This document shows positions 47,049 to 59,136 of a stretch of DNA of 64,000 nt, piece after piece. The position numbers and the translations under genes were made by a program. The first letter of the stretch is position 1. Each line of letters begins with the position of its first letter. A model generated the notes under the pieces. It made no database searches, had not been told where the DNA came from, and was given only the letters and a program-made list of their open reading frames with translations. Where the stretch lies: assembly GCA_046331545.1 (NCBI GenBank), contig JAXLQR010000002.1, positions 2,604,001-2,668,000 on the forward strand, in the 5' to 3' direction. The DNA comes from JADJVL01 sp046331545. GTDB taxonomy: Bacteria; Acidobacteriota; Holophagae; Holophagales; Holophagaceae.

Positions 47049-47795
47049 ATGTTTGATCTATCGGGCAGGATCGCCCTCGTCACGGGCGCCAGCCAGGGCA
47101 TCGGCGAGGCCATCGCGCGGCAGCTCGCGAAGCAGGGGGCGACGGTGGTCCTGGCGGCGCGGACGGAGGCGAAGCTGGTGGCGGTGCAGGCGGCCATCGG
47201 CGAGGCGGGCGGGAAGGCGGACCACGTGGTCATGGACCTCGCGAGCCCCGACAGCGTGCGCGCGGCCGTCGCCACGGTGCTGGAGCGCCACGGCGCCCTC
47301 CACATCCTCGTGAACAACGCCGGCATCACCCGGGACAAGCTCCTCATCCAGATGAAGGAGGAGGACTTCGACGCGGTGGTGGACACCAACCTGAAGGGCG
47401 CCTGGGTGGCCATCCAGGCCGCGACGAAGCCCATGATGAAGCAGCGCTGGGGCCGCATCGTCAACATCGCCTCGGTGGTGGGCCAGATGGGGAACGCCGG
47501 GCAGAGCAACTACGTCTCCGCCAAGGCCGGGCTGATCGGCCTCACCAAGTCGGTGGCCCGGGAGCTCGCCTCCCGCAACGTCACCGTCAACGCCGTCACG
47601 CCGGGCTACATCGAGACCGACATGACCGCCGGCCTGAGCGATGACGTGAAGGCGGAATTCACGAAGCAGATCCCGCTGGGCCGCATGGGCTCGCCCGCCG
47701 ACATCGCCGCCGCCGTCGCCTTCCTCGCCTCCGAGGAGGCCGGCTACGTCACCGGCCAGACCCTGTCGGTGAACGGCGGCATGCTGATGCCGTGA
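47049..47795 (+). CDS. fabG: 3-oxoacyl-[ACP] reductase
   Basis: Short-chain dehydrogenase of 248 residues, the first reduction step of fatty-acid elongation. It has the NADP loop VTGASQGIGEAIARQL, VNNAGITRDKLLIQMKEEDF, the catalytic Ser in IVNIASVVGQMGNAGQSNYV, Tyr/Lys in YVSAKAGL and the FabG-typical VTPGYIETDMTA. These match FabG well rather than a generic SDR. The stop overlaps the start of the phosphatase gene (GTGA). Confidence 0.93.
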   Translation: MFDLSGRIALVTGASQGIGEAIARQLAKQGATVVLAARTEAKLVAVQAAIGEAGGKADHVVMDLASPDSVRAAVATVLERHGALHILVNNAGITRDKLLIQMKEEDFDAVVDTNLKGAWVAIQAATKPMMKQRWGRIVNIASVVGQMGNAGQSNYVSAKAGLIGLTKSVARELASRNVTVNAVTPGYIETDMTAGLSDDVKAEFTKQIPLGRMGSPADIAAAVAFLASEEAGYVTGQTLSVNGGMLMP

Positions 47796-49717
47796 AGGTG
47801 CCCGGCGCCCGGAGCCCCACCCTCGCCCGCCTGAAGCCCCGCTGGGCCTGGATCCTGCTGGCCTGCGGGCTGCCCTGGGCCCTCCTGCCCTTCCCCCAGA
47901 ACGCCGCCCTGAGGACGGCCCTCGTCTTCTCGGCCATCGCCTTCTGGTTCGCGCTGCTGGTGCTCAGCCTGCTGGGCCTGCGCTGGGCGTGGCGGAAGTG
48001 GATGTTCAAGGTGAGCCGGCGGCTGCTGCTCATCCTCGCCCTCCTCAGCGTCCTCCCCGTGTTGGGCCTCACCACGCTGTTCCTCTCCCTGGGGTGGCTG
48101 GGCATCGGCGGCCAGGTGAGCCGGACGATCCTCGGGAACCTCAAGGCCGCGGAGGCCGCCATCAAGCGGGCCAACGAGGATCCCCGGGACGTGGTCGCGC
48201 TGGAGGCCCTGAAGGGCTTCGGCGAAGGGCAGGTCGTGCGGGTCGGCGCTCTGCCCGAGGGCGTCGAGCCCGGCTTCGTGGGCCTCGTGTGGAACCAGGA
48301 CGGACCCATCAAGGGCAAGGGCGTCTTCCTCCGGGCGGTGAGCCAGGAGCCCGGCGGCTACCGCCTGCTGAACCTGAGCCTGGGCAGCCTCGCGAGCCAG
48401 GGCGGCGGCCTCTGGGGCGGGCGCGTGCACTACCGCGTGGACCGGGTGGCGCACCTCGACGCCAAGGGACGGCGCAAGCCCGCCGTGAAGGTCGGGGAGG
48501 GCGACGACCTGCCCCTCATCCTCTCCCGCCAGGAGGCCCTGGCCGCCTGGTCCCAGGGCCAGCCCCTGGAGGGTTCGGGCCTCTTCCACCCCTTCAAACT
48601 GCCCGCGGTCTCCACCCGGGTGCGGGACTGGAAGGACGGCAGCGAGCTGCTGCTCACCGCCAAGCCCGAGACCAACCTCGTGGAGCTGTTCAAGGGCTAC
48701 GGCTTCGACAGCGGCAACCGCTCGGCGGAAACGGCCCTGGTCATAGGCGTCGTGATCCTGCTGCTGATGATGCTCTTCGTGTTCCAGTGCGGCGCCACCC
48801 TCATGGGGCTCTACCTCGCGCACCAGCTCGGCCGCAGCGTGGACGACCTCTTCGCCGGCGTGGGCCGCCTCTCCGGGGGCGACTTCGGCGCCCGCATCCG
48901 GCCCCGCACCCGGGACCAGGTCGGCCAGCTCGCCCTCGCCTTCAACCAGATGGCCGCGCGCATCCAGGAGTCCATCGCCGAGCGCCAGGTGCGCCTCAAG
49001 CTGGAGGAGGAGCTGCGGGTCGCGCGGGAGGTCCAGATGCACCTCCTGCCCGACATCCCCGCGCTCGCCCACGGCGCGGCGGTGCACGCGACCCTGCAGC
49101 CCGCCAAGGAGGTGGCCGGCGACTACTACGACCTCTACCGCCTGGCCGACGGGCGCCTGGCCTTCCTCATCGCCGACGTGAGCGGCAAGGGCACGTCGGC
49201 CGCCTTCTACGCCGCGGAGACCAAGGGCGTGCTGGCGGCCCTGGACAAGGTGAAGCGCGGACCCCTCGAAGTGGCCGCGCGGCTCAACGAGATCTGGTGC
49301 GAGGGCCATGGCCGGCGCGTCTTCATGACCATGGTCTACGGCCTCTTCGACCCGGGCACGGGGGACTACCAGTTCGTGCGTTGCGGCCACCCGGCGCCCC
49401 TCCTGCGGCGCGCCGACGGCCGCGTCGAGGCGGTGCCCTCCCGCGGGATCGGCATCGGCCTCAGTCCCAGGGAGTTCGAGGCCCACACCGACGTGGCCGA
49501 GGGCCGCCTCGAACCCGGCGACGCCCTGCTCTGCTACACCGACGGCCTCAGCGAGGCCGCGGACGCCGAAGCCCGCCTCTTCGGCGAGGCCCGCATCGCC
49601 GAGGTCCTGGCGGCCTCCGCCGACGGCATCCCCGAGCGGCTCCTGGCCGCCGTGAACGCCCACACCGGCGGCGTGGCGCCGGAGGACGACCTCACGCTGG
49701 TGGTGCTGCGGCGCTGA
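47792..49717 (+). CDS. membrane SpoIIE-type PP2C phosphatase with HAMP domain
   Basis: Sensor phosphatase of 641 residues. Two N-terminal helices (about 20-60), a third near 75-95, an extracytoplasmic sensor region (about 105-315), a helix near 320-345 and a HAMP domain (GRSVDDLFAGVGRLSGGDFG). A coiled coil then leads to a PP2C/SpoIIE domain with REVQMHLLPDIP, AGDYYDLYRLADGRLAFLIA, DVSGKGTSAA, VRCGHPAPLLRR and LLCYTDGLSEAADAE. It probably dephosphorylates an anti-sigma-factor antagonist; no such gene is adjacent. The GTG start shares bases with the fabG stop. Confidence 0.92.
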   Translation: MKVPGARSPTLARLKPRWAWILLACGLPWALLPFPQNAALRTALVFSAIAFWFALLVLSLLGLRWAWRKWMFKVSRRLLLILALLSVLPVLGLTTLFLSLGWLGIGGQVSRTILGNLKAAEAAIKRANEDPRDVVALEALKGFGEGQVVRVGALPEGVEPGFVGLVWNQDGPIKGKGVFLRAVSQEPGGYRLLNLSLGSLASQGGGLWGGRVHYRVDRVAHLDAKGRRKPAVKVGEGDDLPLILSRQEALAAWSQGQPLEGSGLFHPFKLPAVSTRVRDWKDGSELLLTAKPETNLVELFKGYGFDSGNRSAETALVIGVVILLLMMLFVFQCGATLMGLYLAHQLGRSVDDLFAGVGRLSGGDFGARIRPRTRDQVGQLALAFNQMAARIQESIAERQVRLKLEEELRVAREVQMHLLPDIPALAHGAAVHATLQPAKEVAGDYYDLYRLADGRLAFLIADVSGKGTSAAFYAAETKGVLAALDKVKRGPLEVAARLNEIWCEGHGRRVFMTMVYGLFDPGTGDYQFVRCGHPAPLLRRADGRVEAVPSRGIGIGLSPREFEAHTDVAEGRLEPGDALLCYTDGLSEAADAEARLFGEARIAEVLAASADGIPERLLAAVNAHTGGVAPEDDLTLVVLRR

Positions 49718-49723
49718 GGGGCC

Positions 49724-51052
49724 TCAGCCCTCGATCCGCGCCCGCCGCGACCCGTCCAGCCATTGGAGGGAGACCTCGGCGTCCGCCACGGCCTTCCCCG
49801 CCGATGTGACCGGCTGCCCGTCGGCGTCCCGGACCAGCACGAAGCCCCGGGCCAGCGGGCCCTTCGGGTCCAGGCCCTCCAGCCTCGCGCGGAGGAGCTC
49901 GGCGCGGCGGGCGGCTTCGGCGAGGCGCTTCTCCACCGCGGGCAGCAGCCGGCGCGAGGCGAACTGGACGCGGGGCCGGTCGGCCTCCAGGCCTGCGGCG
50001 CCGGCCCGGGCGAGGCGGGCGCGCAGGTGCCCGAGGCGCTGGGCTCCCAGGTCGAGACGGCGTGCGGGATGGGCGCCGAGGAGCCGGGCGTGCAGCGTCT
50101 CCCGCCGCGCGGCGAGGGCCCGCAGGCGCTCGGGGACGGCGCGCATGCCGGGGCTGTCCATCAGCAGGTTGAGGGTGCTCTCCAGGCCCCGGAGCCGCCA
50201 GTCCATGCGGTTCGAGAGCGCCTCGGCCCGCCGCCGCAGCTCGGCGACGAGCCGCGCCCGGTCCGGCGTGGCCAGCTCCGCGGCCTGGCTCGGCGTGGCG
50301 GCCCGGCGGTCGGCGGCGAGGTCCACCAGGGTGGTGTCGATCTCGTGGCCCACGCCGGTGACGATGGGGATCGGGCAGGCGGCCACCGCCCGCACCAGGG
50401 CCGGGTCGTTGTAGCCCCAGAGGTCCTCCAGGCTGCCGCCGCCCCGCACCAGCAGCACCGCGTCGCAGCCGAAGGCGGGGTCGCTGACCCATTCCAGGGC
50501 GCGGATGTTCTCCTCCGGGCTGCGCTCCCCCTGGGCGGAGGCCGGGGCCACGAGGAGGTGGACGCCCGGCGCGCGGCGCGCCGTCACCTGCAGCACGTCC
50601 CGCAGCGCCGCGCCGCCCAGGGCCGCCACGACCCCCAGCCGCTTCGGGAAGGCCGGCAGCGGCCGCTTCGGCCGGTCGAAGAGGCCCTCGGCGCGGAGCT
50701 GCGCCTCCAGCTCGCGCAGCCGTTGCTGCAGGTCGCCCACGCCGGCCAGCTCGCAGTGGGTGACCGCCAGGGAGATGGAGCCGCCGGCCACGTAGAGGTT
50801 CAGCGACCCCTTCACCACCACCCGTTCGCCGTTCCTCGGCGCGTGCTTCAGGAAGCGCTGCTGGCTGGCCCACACCGCGCACTTCAGGGCGGCGCCCTCC
50901 TCCTTGAGGGTGAAGTACCAGTGCTTCGTGGAGGCGCTGAAGTTGGACACCTCGCCCACCACGCAGACCGCGGCGAAGGGCGGCTCGATCCGCGCCTTGA
51001 TCTGCTCCAGCAGGCGCTTGACGGACAGGGGCGTGTCCACGGTTGGCATCAT
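49724..51052 (-). CDS. xseA: exodeoxyribonuclease VII large subunit
   Basis: Nuclease subunit of 442 residues for single-strand DNA degradation, acting with XseB (not in the window). It has the N-terminal OB fold (LSVKRLLEQIKARIEPPFAA, VVGEVSNFSASTKHWYFTLK), the family core AFPKRLGVVAALGGAALRDV and LLVRGGGSLEDLWGYNDPAL with ACPIPIVTGVGHEIDTTLVD and DRRAATPSQAAEL, and a long coiled coil. ATG 51052 overlaps the stop of the PIN-like gene upstream (ATGATG containing TGA). This coupling to a toxin-antitoxin-like pair is unusual. Confidence 0.95.
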   Translation of the reverse strand: MMPTVDTPLSVKRLLEQIKARIEPPFAAVCVVGEVSNFSASTKHWYFTLKEEGAALKCAVWASQQRFLKHAPRNGERVVVKGSLNLYVAGGSISLAVTHCELAGVGDLQQRLRELEAQLRAEGLFDRPKRPLPAFPKRLGVVAALGGAALRDVLQVTARRAPGVHLLVAPASAQGERSPEENIRALEWVSDPAFGCDAVLLVRGGGSLEDLWGYNDPALVRAVAACPIPIVTGVGHEIDTTLVDLAADRRAATPSQAAELATPDRARLVAELRRRAEALSNRMDWRLRGLESTLNLLMDSPGMRAVPERLRALAARRETLHARLLGAHPARRLDLGAQRLGHLRARLARAGAAGLEADRPRVQFASRRLLPAVEKRLAEAARRAELLRARLEGLDPKGPLARGFVLVRDADGQPVTSAGKAVADAEVSLQWLDGSRRARIEG

Positions 51053-51417
51053 GGTCGAGGAAGTGGGGGCAGGGGCACGACCCGGATCCGAGATTCCTCC
51101 ACCACGACAAAGACGCCCTTCCACGTTTCCTGGGAACGGAGCGCGCCCAGGATCTTGGAGGCCGCAGCTTCCATGGAGGAGAGGGCGAAGCGGAGGAGGA
51201 CCACGCTGCTCTGGGCAGGCAGGCTCCCGCGGAAGGCCAGCGCCCCGAAATCCTTGTCGAAGGTGAGCAGTATCCGGCCCTCTTCAGCCGCGAGGCCGAG
51301 CACGTCGACGTCCGAGGCTCCAGGAAGGGCCTCCTGGATCCACAGGACATCCAGTCCTTCCTGGCGGAGCCGCGCGATGACCGGACGCGGAAGGTTCTCG
51401 TCGGCGAGAAGACGCAT
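51049..51417 (-). CDS. DUF5615 PIN-like protein (possible toxin)
   Basis: Protein of 122 residues of the DUF5615 PIN-like family. It shows MRLLADENLPRPVIARLRQE, the central ASDVDVLGLAAEEGRILLTF with DKDFGALAF, where the Asp residues form a PIN-type acidic site. It follows a DUF433 gene by 6 bases; DUF433/DUF5615 pairs are regarded as putative toxin-antitoxin modules of VapBC type. Its stop overlaps the xseA start. RNase activity is inferred from family only. Confidence 0.87.
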   Translation of the reverse strand: MRLLADENLPRPVIARLRQEGLDVLWIQEALPGASDVDVLGLAAEEGRILLTFDKDFGALAFRGSLPAQSSVVLLRFALSSMEAAASKILGALRSQETWKGVFVVVEESRIRVVPLPPLPRP

Positions 51418-51423
51418 CGCCGA

Positions 51424-51654
51424 TCAGGCCGGGATCGGGTAGATCTTCTCGGACTTCAGCGCGAAGGCCGCGTAGGCCAGGCAGGCCTGCAGGTCCTCCC
51501 GCGCGAGTTGGGGATAGCCCTCCAGGATCTCCGCCTCGGGCATCCCGCCCGCCATGAGCTCGAGCAGGAACTCCACCGAGAGGCGCGTGCCGCGCACCGT
51601 CGGCTTTCCGCCGAGGATGTCCGGGTCGAGGGTGATGCGCGCCTGCCAGTCCAT
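51424..51654 (-). CDS. DUF433 antitoxin-like protein
   Basis: Protein of 76 residues of the DUF433 family. It reads DWQARITLDPDILGGKPTVR, then GTRLSVEFLLELMAGGMPEA and EILEGYPQLAREDLQACLAY, the standard helix-turn-helix-like arrangement. It is the likely antitoxin and repressor of the pair with the DUF5615 protein. GATACT (51675-51670 on this strand) is a possible -10; GAGG is the ribosome site. Confidence 0.9.
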   Translation of the reverse strand: MDWQARITLDPDILGGKPTVRGTRLSVEFLLELMAGGMPEAEILEGYPQLAREDLQACLAYAAFALKSEKIYPIPA

Positions 51655-51805
51655 GGATGCCTCGGGAGCAGTATCGGGCGGGAGGGCCCTGGTCGCCAAG
51701 GCCGGGTGGCATTCCCGCCGGCGTGCGTCCTGCCCCGGCTGTGCGGCCCGTCAAGACGGGCGCCTGTCCGGAGGCTTTGTCCTGGCTGCCGCTGCCCCCT
51801 CGTCT

Positions 51806-51811
51806 TACGAT
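51806..51811 (+). promoter_or_regulatory. -10 box TACGAT for the tricorn-type peptidase
   Basis: TACGAT sits 23 bases before the ATG at 51835, with CTGGAG between as ribosome site. The 150-base gap otherwise separates two divergent units. Confidence 0.45.
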
Positions 51812-51834
51812 GGTCCGCCCTTCCTGGAGTCCCC

Positions 51835-55197
<3,363 letters not shown>

Positions 55198-55204
55198 GGC
55201 GGTG

Positions 55205-55639
55205 TCAGGAATCGGCGGCGCGAGGGTTCCCAGCACTCGAGCCGCCGGTTCCATCCGCGTTCCCGACGTCCTGCGGCAGCCTGGGGGGCCGTGTGAAGAC
55301 GTAGGCCATCCCAATCGATGTCAGGCAGATGGCCGGACCCTGGGAGGGGTGCGCCCCCAGGGCGAGCAGCCCGATGATCACGAAGAGTCCGGAACCGAGG
55401 GTCTGGACGACGGCCATCCACGGGTGGAACCGAACGTCCCCCGCCAGCGCGAACGCACGCCAGGCCAAGACGGCTGAGGGGATCGTCAAGATCAGGCGAA
55501 CGTCCAGGGCCTCCCCGTCTTCCAAGCTGGAACAGCCGCCAACCCAGGCGAGGAGCACGGTCACAGACACGAGCAGCCATGCTACGACGCCGGCAGCGCG
55601 GATGGGGGGCGGGCGGAACCAGGCGCGAAGTCGAGACAT
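55205..55639 (-). CDS. hypothetical membrane protein
   Basis: Protein of 144 residues with four likely membrane helices (about 15-35, 46-66, 74-93, 100-115) and a polar C-terminal tail rich in Gly/Asn. No family recognised. No clear ribosome site precedes the ATG. It lies between the convergent peptidase gene and the upstream PLP decarboxylase gene on the same strand. Confidence 0.6.
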   Translation of the reverse strand: MSRLRAWFRPPPIRAAGVVAWLLVSVTVLLAWVGGCSSLEDGEALDVRLILTIPSAVLAWRAFALAGDVRFHPWMAVVQTLGSGLFVIIGLLALGAHPSQGPAICLTSIGMAYVFTRPPRLPQDVGNADGTGGSSAGNPRAADS

Positions 55640-55676
55640 GCCGTGTCAGGGATGCCCGAACCGCGATGCGGGTTCC

Positions 55677-57095
55677 TCACACCGCCCGCGCCGCCTCATT
55701 CAGCAGCTTCCACAACCCCTCGACATGCCGCCGCTCGGTGCCCTCGGCCCCGATGCTCACCCTCAGCATCTGCTTCCCCTTGAGCACGCTGGGCGTGAGG
55801 TACGCCTTCCCGCTGGCGTTCACGCGCTCGGCCAGCGCCAGGTTGTGGGCCCGCAGCAAGGCCTCGGCGCCCATGCCCTTGGGGACGTGGCGGATGCAGA
55901 CGGTCTGGAGGGGCACGGGGGCGAGGCGCTCCCAGTCGGGGGCTTCGTCGACCTGCTCGCGGAACCACTGGGCGTTTGCGAGGTCTCTTCGTAGCCGCGC
56001 CTGGATGCCCTCCACGCCCTGGTCCTTCAGCAGGAACCACAGCTTCAGCGCCCGGAACCTGCGGCCCAGCGGGATGCCCCAGTCGCGGAGGTTCTTCACC
56101 TCGTCGTCCTGGGCGGTGCGCAGGTAGCTGGGGTTCGTGCTCATGACGCGGATCAGGTGCTGGGGGTCCTTCACGAAGTAGGCGCTGAGGTCGAAGCCGG
56201 TGCCCATCCACTTGTGGGGGTTCATCACCATCGAATCCGCCGCCTCGATGCCCTCCCACATCCAGCGGCACTCCGGCAGCACCATGGCCGTGCCCGCCAT
56301 CGCCGCGTCCACGTGGAGCCAGAAGCGGAACTTCTCCTGGAGCCGCGCGATGTCCTTCAGCGGATCCAGCGCCGTCGTCCCCGTCGTCCCGATGGCCGCC
56401 ACCACCGCGCAGGGCCGCCGCCCCAGGGCGATGTCCTCCTGGATGGCCGCGTTCAGCAGGTCCAGGCGCATCGCGTGGTTCTCGTCGGTCTCGATGAAGC
56501 GCAGGTGCACCCGACCGAAGCCCGCCAGCAGCGCCGCCTTCTCGATGGAGCTGTGGCCCTGGTCCGACGCATAGACCATCAGCTTCGTCGCCGTGCCCTG
56601 CAGCCCGCCCCGGTTCTGGCCGTAGTTGCTGGCCCGCTCCCGGGCGCAGATCAGCGCGCAGAGCGTCGCCGTGCTCGCCGTGTCGTGGATGACGCCGGTG
56701 AAGGCCGTGGACAGCCCCAGCATCTGCCGCAGCCAGTCCATCACCACTTCCTCGACCTCCGTGGCCGCCGGCGACGTCTGCCAGCTCATGCCCTGGGCGC
56801 CGAGCCCCGACGCCACCAGGTCCGCCAGGATGGACGCGAAGCTCGTGTTGCTGGGGAAGTAGGCGAAAAAGGACGGATGGTTCCAATGGGTGATGCCCGG
56901 CAGCACCTTCGCGTCCAGCTCCTTCACGATGCTGGCCAGCCCCTCGGGCTTCGCCGGCGGCGTCGCGGCATAGGCCTTCCGGATGTCCCCGGGCTTCACC
57001 GGGCTCATCACCGGGAAGGCCTCCAGCCCCTCGCGGTAGGCCGCGATCCAGTCCACCAGTTCGTGGCCCAGCTTCCGGAATTCCTCGGGGGTCAT
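55677..57095 (-). CDS. PLP-dependent aromatic/group II amino-acid decarboxylase
   Basis: Decarboxylase of 472 residues. It shows the family N terminus MTPEEFRKLGHELVDWIAAY, HWNHPSFFAYFPSNTSFASI, GVIHDTASTATLCALICARE, YASDQGHSSIEKAALLAGFG, HVDAAMAGTAMVLPECRWM and the PLP lysine in SMVMNPHKWMGTGFDLSAYF. This arrangement fits aromatic-L-amino-acid decarboxylase (tyrosine, tryptophan, DOPA); the exact substrate is undetermined. The ATG lies exactly six bases after TAGAAT, so the transcript is probably leaderless. Confidence 0.93.
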   Translation of the reverse strand: MTPEEFRKLGHELVDWIAAYREGLEAFPVMSPVKPGDIRKAYAATPPAKPEGLASIVKELDAKVLPGITHWNHPSFFAYFPSNTSFASILADLVASGLGAQGMSWQTSPAATEVEEVVMDWLRQMLGLSTAFTGVIHDTASTATLCALICARERASNYGQNRGGLQGTATKLMVYASDQGHSSIEKAALLAGFGRVHLRFIETDENHAMRLDLLNAAIQEDIALGRRPCAVVAAIGTTGTTALDPLKDIARLQEKFRFWLHVDAAMAGTAMVLPECRWMWEGIEAADSMVMNPHKWMGTGFDLSAYFVKDPQHLIRVMSTNPSYLRTAQDDEVKNLRDWGIPLGRRFRALKLWFLLKDQGVEGIQARLRRDLANAQWFREQVDEAPDWERLAPVPLQTVCIRHVPKGMGAEALLRAHNLALAERVNASGKAYLTPSVLKGKQMLRVSIGAEGTERRHVEGLWKLLNEAARAV

Positions 57096-57101
57096 GGAGG
57101 G

Positions 57102-57107
57102 ATTCTA
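57102..57107 (-). promoter_or_regulatory. -10 box TAGAAT for the leaderless decarboxylase gene
   Basis: TAGAAT on the minus strand is followed by six bases (CCCTCC) and the ATG at 57095. The 122-base gap to the next gene also holds GGGCTTTGG-type short repeats. Confidence 0.65.
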
Positions 57108-57217
57108 GCGCCTGGGCTCTGGGCTTTGGCCAGGACGCAAGGGCACAGGGCGGGAAGAGCGACAGGAGGCCCGAAGCGCCACCCTCAACCAGAGCCCAAT
57201 GCCGAGAGCCCAGCGCC

Positions 57218-58585
57218 CTACTTGAACGCGTTGCGTTCGGGGGCCTGGTCCGGCTCCGGCATCAGGTTCAGGCAGGCCCGCACCACCGCGTTCATGGCCG
57301 GCAGGCGGTGGCGCAGGTGGCAGCGGATGGGCACGGCTCTGGCGCCGAGCTGGGCCTTGGGCTGCAGGGCCGTGCGGCCCAGGCTGAGCCAGGCCGCCTT
57401 CAGCGCGATGGCGTCCTCGATCGTCTGCTGCAGGAGGCGCAGGTAGATGGGCGCCCCCGAGGCCGCCGCGGCCTTGTCGAAGCCGATGTAGTAGCCCACC
57501 GCGCCGTCCTGGTCCTTGAGGGTCGTGATGAAGCCCACCGCCTTTCCCGCCCCGTCCCGGGCCAGGTGGGTGCGGAAGCCGTCCCCGAGCTCGGCCGCCA
57601 GGCGCGGGATGAAGTCCGGGTGGAGGGAGGCCAGGCGGAACTTCTGGCCGTCGTGGACCTGGTGGTACAGGGCGTGGATGGTCGCCGCCTCCTTCGCCAC
57701 GCCCTCCGCATCCAGGCGCTCCAGGGTGTAGCCCGCCTCGTCGAAGTCCTTGCGCACCTTCTTCACCGAGTTCCGGTAGCCGCCCCGCAGGTCCTTCAGG
57801 TAGTCCTCGAAGGAGGCCCAGGTCGGCGGGATCGTGAGCACCATGTTGGGCTCCGTGTCGAAGGCCTGGTAGGAGAAGCGCCGCAGCGCCCCGGCGGTGG
57901 CCTCCACCTCCGGTGTGAGGTCCTTCACCCACACCAGTCCGGTCTCCCCCAGCAGCTTGTCGGCGCGGCGCATCCGGTAGAGGGCCTCGGCCACGCCCGG
58001 CCACAGCGCCTCGGGATCCTCGCCCGCGGCGAAGGCCACCCCGTGGGGGCCCCAGGACAGCAGGTTGCCGCAGACCAGGATGCGGTCCTTCACCGTCCCG
58101 AGGGCGCTGCGCAGGGCCTTGGCGGCCGTGGGCTTGGGCAGGTCGTCCCCGCGGAGGTCCACGCTCTGGGCCGAGACCGCCGCCACCGGCCGCCCGTCCC
58201 GGTAGACCAGGGCGACGTGGGGACGCAGGTTCTCCGGCCGGGCGGATTCCAGGACCTGCAGGTAGGTGCGGGAGAGGTAGACCGAAGCCCCGGCGGTGAG
58301 CGCGTCCCAGTGCTCGGGGTTGAGCATGGCCACCGAGTCCGCCAGGGCGAAGGTGAAGCCCGAGGGCCGGTGGCGCTCGACGTGGGCGGCCCTGGCCTGG
58401 CGGATCCGGGCCGGGGTGGCCTTCACCTTGGCCGGCGCGGCGTTCACCGCCGCCCGGGCCTTGCGCGCCGAAGTCGCGGTCTCCGTGCCGGCCCTGGACG
58501 TGGCCTCCCGGACGCTGCCGGCGGTGGCCTTGGCCTTCGCCGTGGCCTTCTGCAGGGATGCCTTCACGCGGTCCTTCACGGCCAT
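57218..58585 (-). CDS. GNAT-family (BioF2-like) protein with a histone-H1-like N terminus
   Basis: Protein of 455 residues in two parts. Residues 1-68 are almost only Lys, Ala, Arg, Thr, Ser and Val (ASLQKATAKAKATAGSVREA, then KVKATPARIRQARAAHVERH), like bacterial histone-H1-type tails that bind nucleic acid. Residues 75-440 resemble the GNAT domain often described as BioF2-like or peptidogalycan biosynthesis-like: VALVYRDGRPVAAVSAQ, YRNSVKKVRKDFDEAGYTLE, GKAVGFITTLKDQDGAVGYY and IYLRLLQQTIEDAIALKAAW. The substrate is unknown. ATG 58585 follows CTGGAGAAG and the TACACT box at 58611-58606. It is divergent from a thioredoxin gene. Confidence 0.8.
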   Translation of the reverse strand: MAVKDRVKASLQKATAKAKATAGSVREATSRAGTETATSARKARAAVNAAPAKVKATPARIRQARAAHVERHRPSGFTFALADSVAMLNPEHWDALTAGASVYLSRTYLQVLESARPENLRPHVALVYRDGRPVAAVSAQSVDLRGDDLPKPTAAKALRSALGTVKDRILVCGNLLSWGPHGVAFAAGEDPEALWPGVAEALYRMRRADKLLGETGLVWVKDLTPEVEATAGALRRFSYQAFDTEPNMVLTIPPTWASFEDYLKDLRGGYRNSVKKVRKDFDEAGYTLERLDAEGVAKEAATIHALYHQVHDGQKFRLASLHPDFIPRLAAELGDGFRTHLARDGAGKAVGFITTLKDQDGAVGYYIGFDKAAAASGAPIYLRLLQQTIEDAIALKAAWLSLGRTALQPKAQLGARAVPIRCHLRHRLPAMNAVVRACLNLMPEPDQAPERNAFK

Positions 58586-58605
58586 GGCTTCTCCAGGTTT
58601 TCCCC

Positions 58606-58634
58606 AGTGTAGGGGAGGCCCGCCCCGATAGAAT
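58606..58634. promoter_or_regulatory. divergent promoter region of the GNAT and thioredoxin genes
   Basis: TACACT on the minus strand (58611-58606) serves the GNAT gene and TAGAAT on + (58629-58634) serves the thioredoxin gene, 56 bases before its ATG. Confidence 0.5.
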
Positions 58635-58690
58635 CAACGGTCGGGAACAGGGACGCCCCCCGGGGCATCCGATCCCAAGACGGAGGAAGC

Positions 58691-59095
58691 ATGAAGATCC
58701 TGGCGGCGATGCTCGTGGCGGCGGCCCCCCTGATGGCGCAGATGAACGTGAAGTGGGAGGAGAGCCTCGCGGCCGCCCAGAAGCGCGCCAAGGCCGAGAA
58801 GAAGATGATCTTCATGGACATCTGGGCCGAGTGGTGCGGCCCCTGCCAGCACCTGAAGAAGAACGTCTTCCCCACCCCCGAGGCCCAGGCCGCCCTGTCG
58901 CGGTACGTCCCCTTCAGCGCCCTCGCGCAGTACAAGGACGGCACCCCGCTGCCCGAAGGCACCGCCCTGGCCGAGCGCTTCCGCCTCGAGGGCTACCCGA
59001 CGCTCATCATCCTCGACGCCGACGGCAAGGAGGTCCGCCGCCAGGTGGGCGCCTTCCGCACGGGGAAGGACCTCGCCACCTGGCTGGCGAAGTAG
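58691..59095 (+). CDS. exported thioredoxin-like protein
   Basis: Protein of 134 residues with a signal peptide (MKILAAMLVAAAPLMAQ) and a thioredoxin domain whose active site is WCGPC (49-53, WAEWCGPCQHLKK). The later cis-Pro segment GYPTLIILDADGKEVRR is complete. The fold matches DsbD-gamma-like or thioredoxin-7-like periplasmic reductases, so it probably reduces or isomerises disulfides outside the cytoplasm. GGAGGAAG precedes the ATG. It stands alone. Confidence 0.9.
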   Translation: MKILAAMLVAAAPLMAQMNVKWEESLAAAQKRAKAEKKMIFMDIWAEWCGPCQHLKKNVFPTPEAQAALSRYVPFSALAQYKDGTPLPEGTALAERFRLEGYPTLIILDADGKEVRRQVGAFRTGKDLATWLAK

Positions 59096-59101
59096 TCCTG
59101 G

Positions 59102-59129
59102 CCAAAGCCCAAAGCCCAAAGCCCAAAGC
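59102..59129. repeat. heptamer repeat CCAAAGC x4
   Basis: Four perfect tandem copies of CCAAAGC in the 41-base gap between converging genes. Related GGGCTTTGG and AGCCCA pieces are found in the gap 57096-57217. Probably a simple-sequence repeat with no coding role. Confidence 0.85.
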
Positions 59130-59136
59130 CGAGAAC

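Noticed and set aside
59102..59129. CCAAAGC heptamers as iterons or a CRISPR-like array
   Set aside because: Only four contiguous 7-mers with no spacers and no replication or cas gene nearby; it is a simple-sequence repeat between converging genes.
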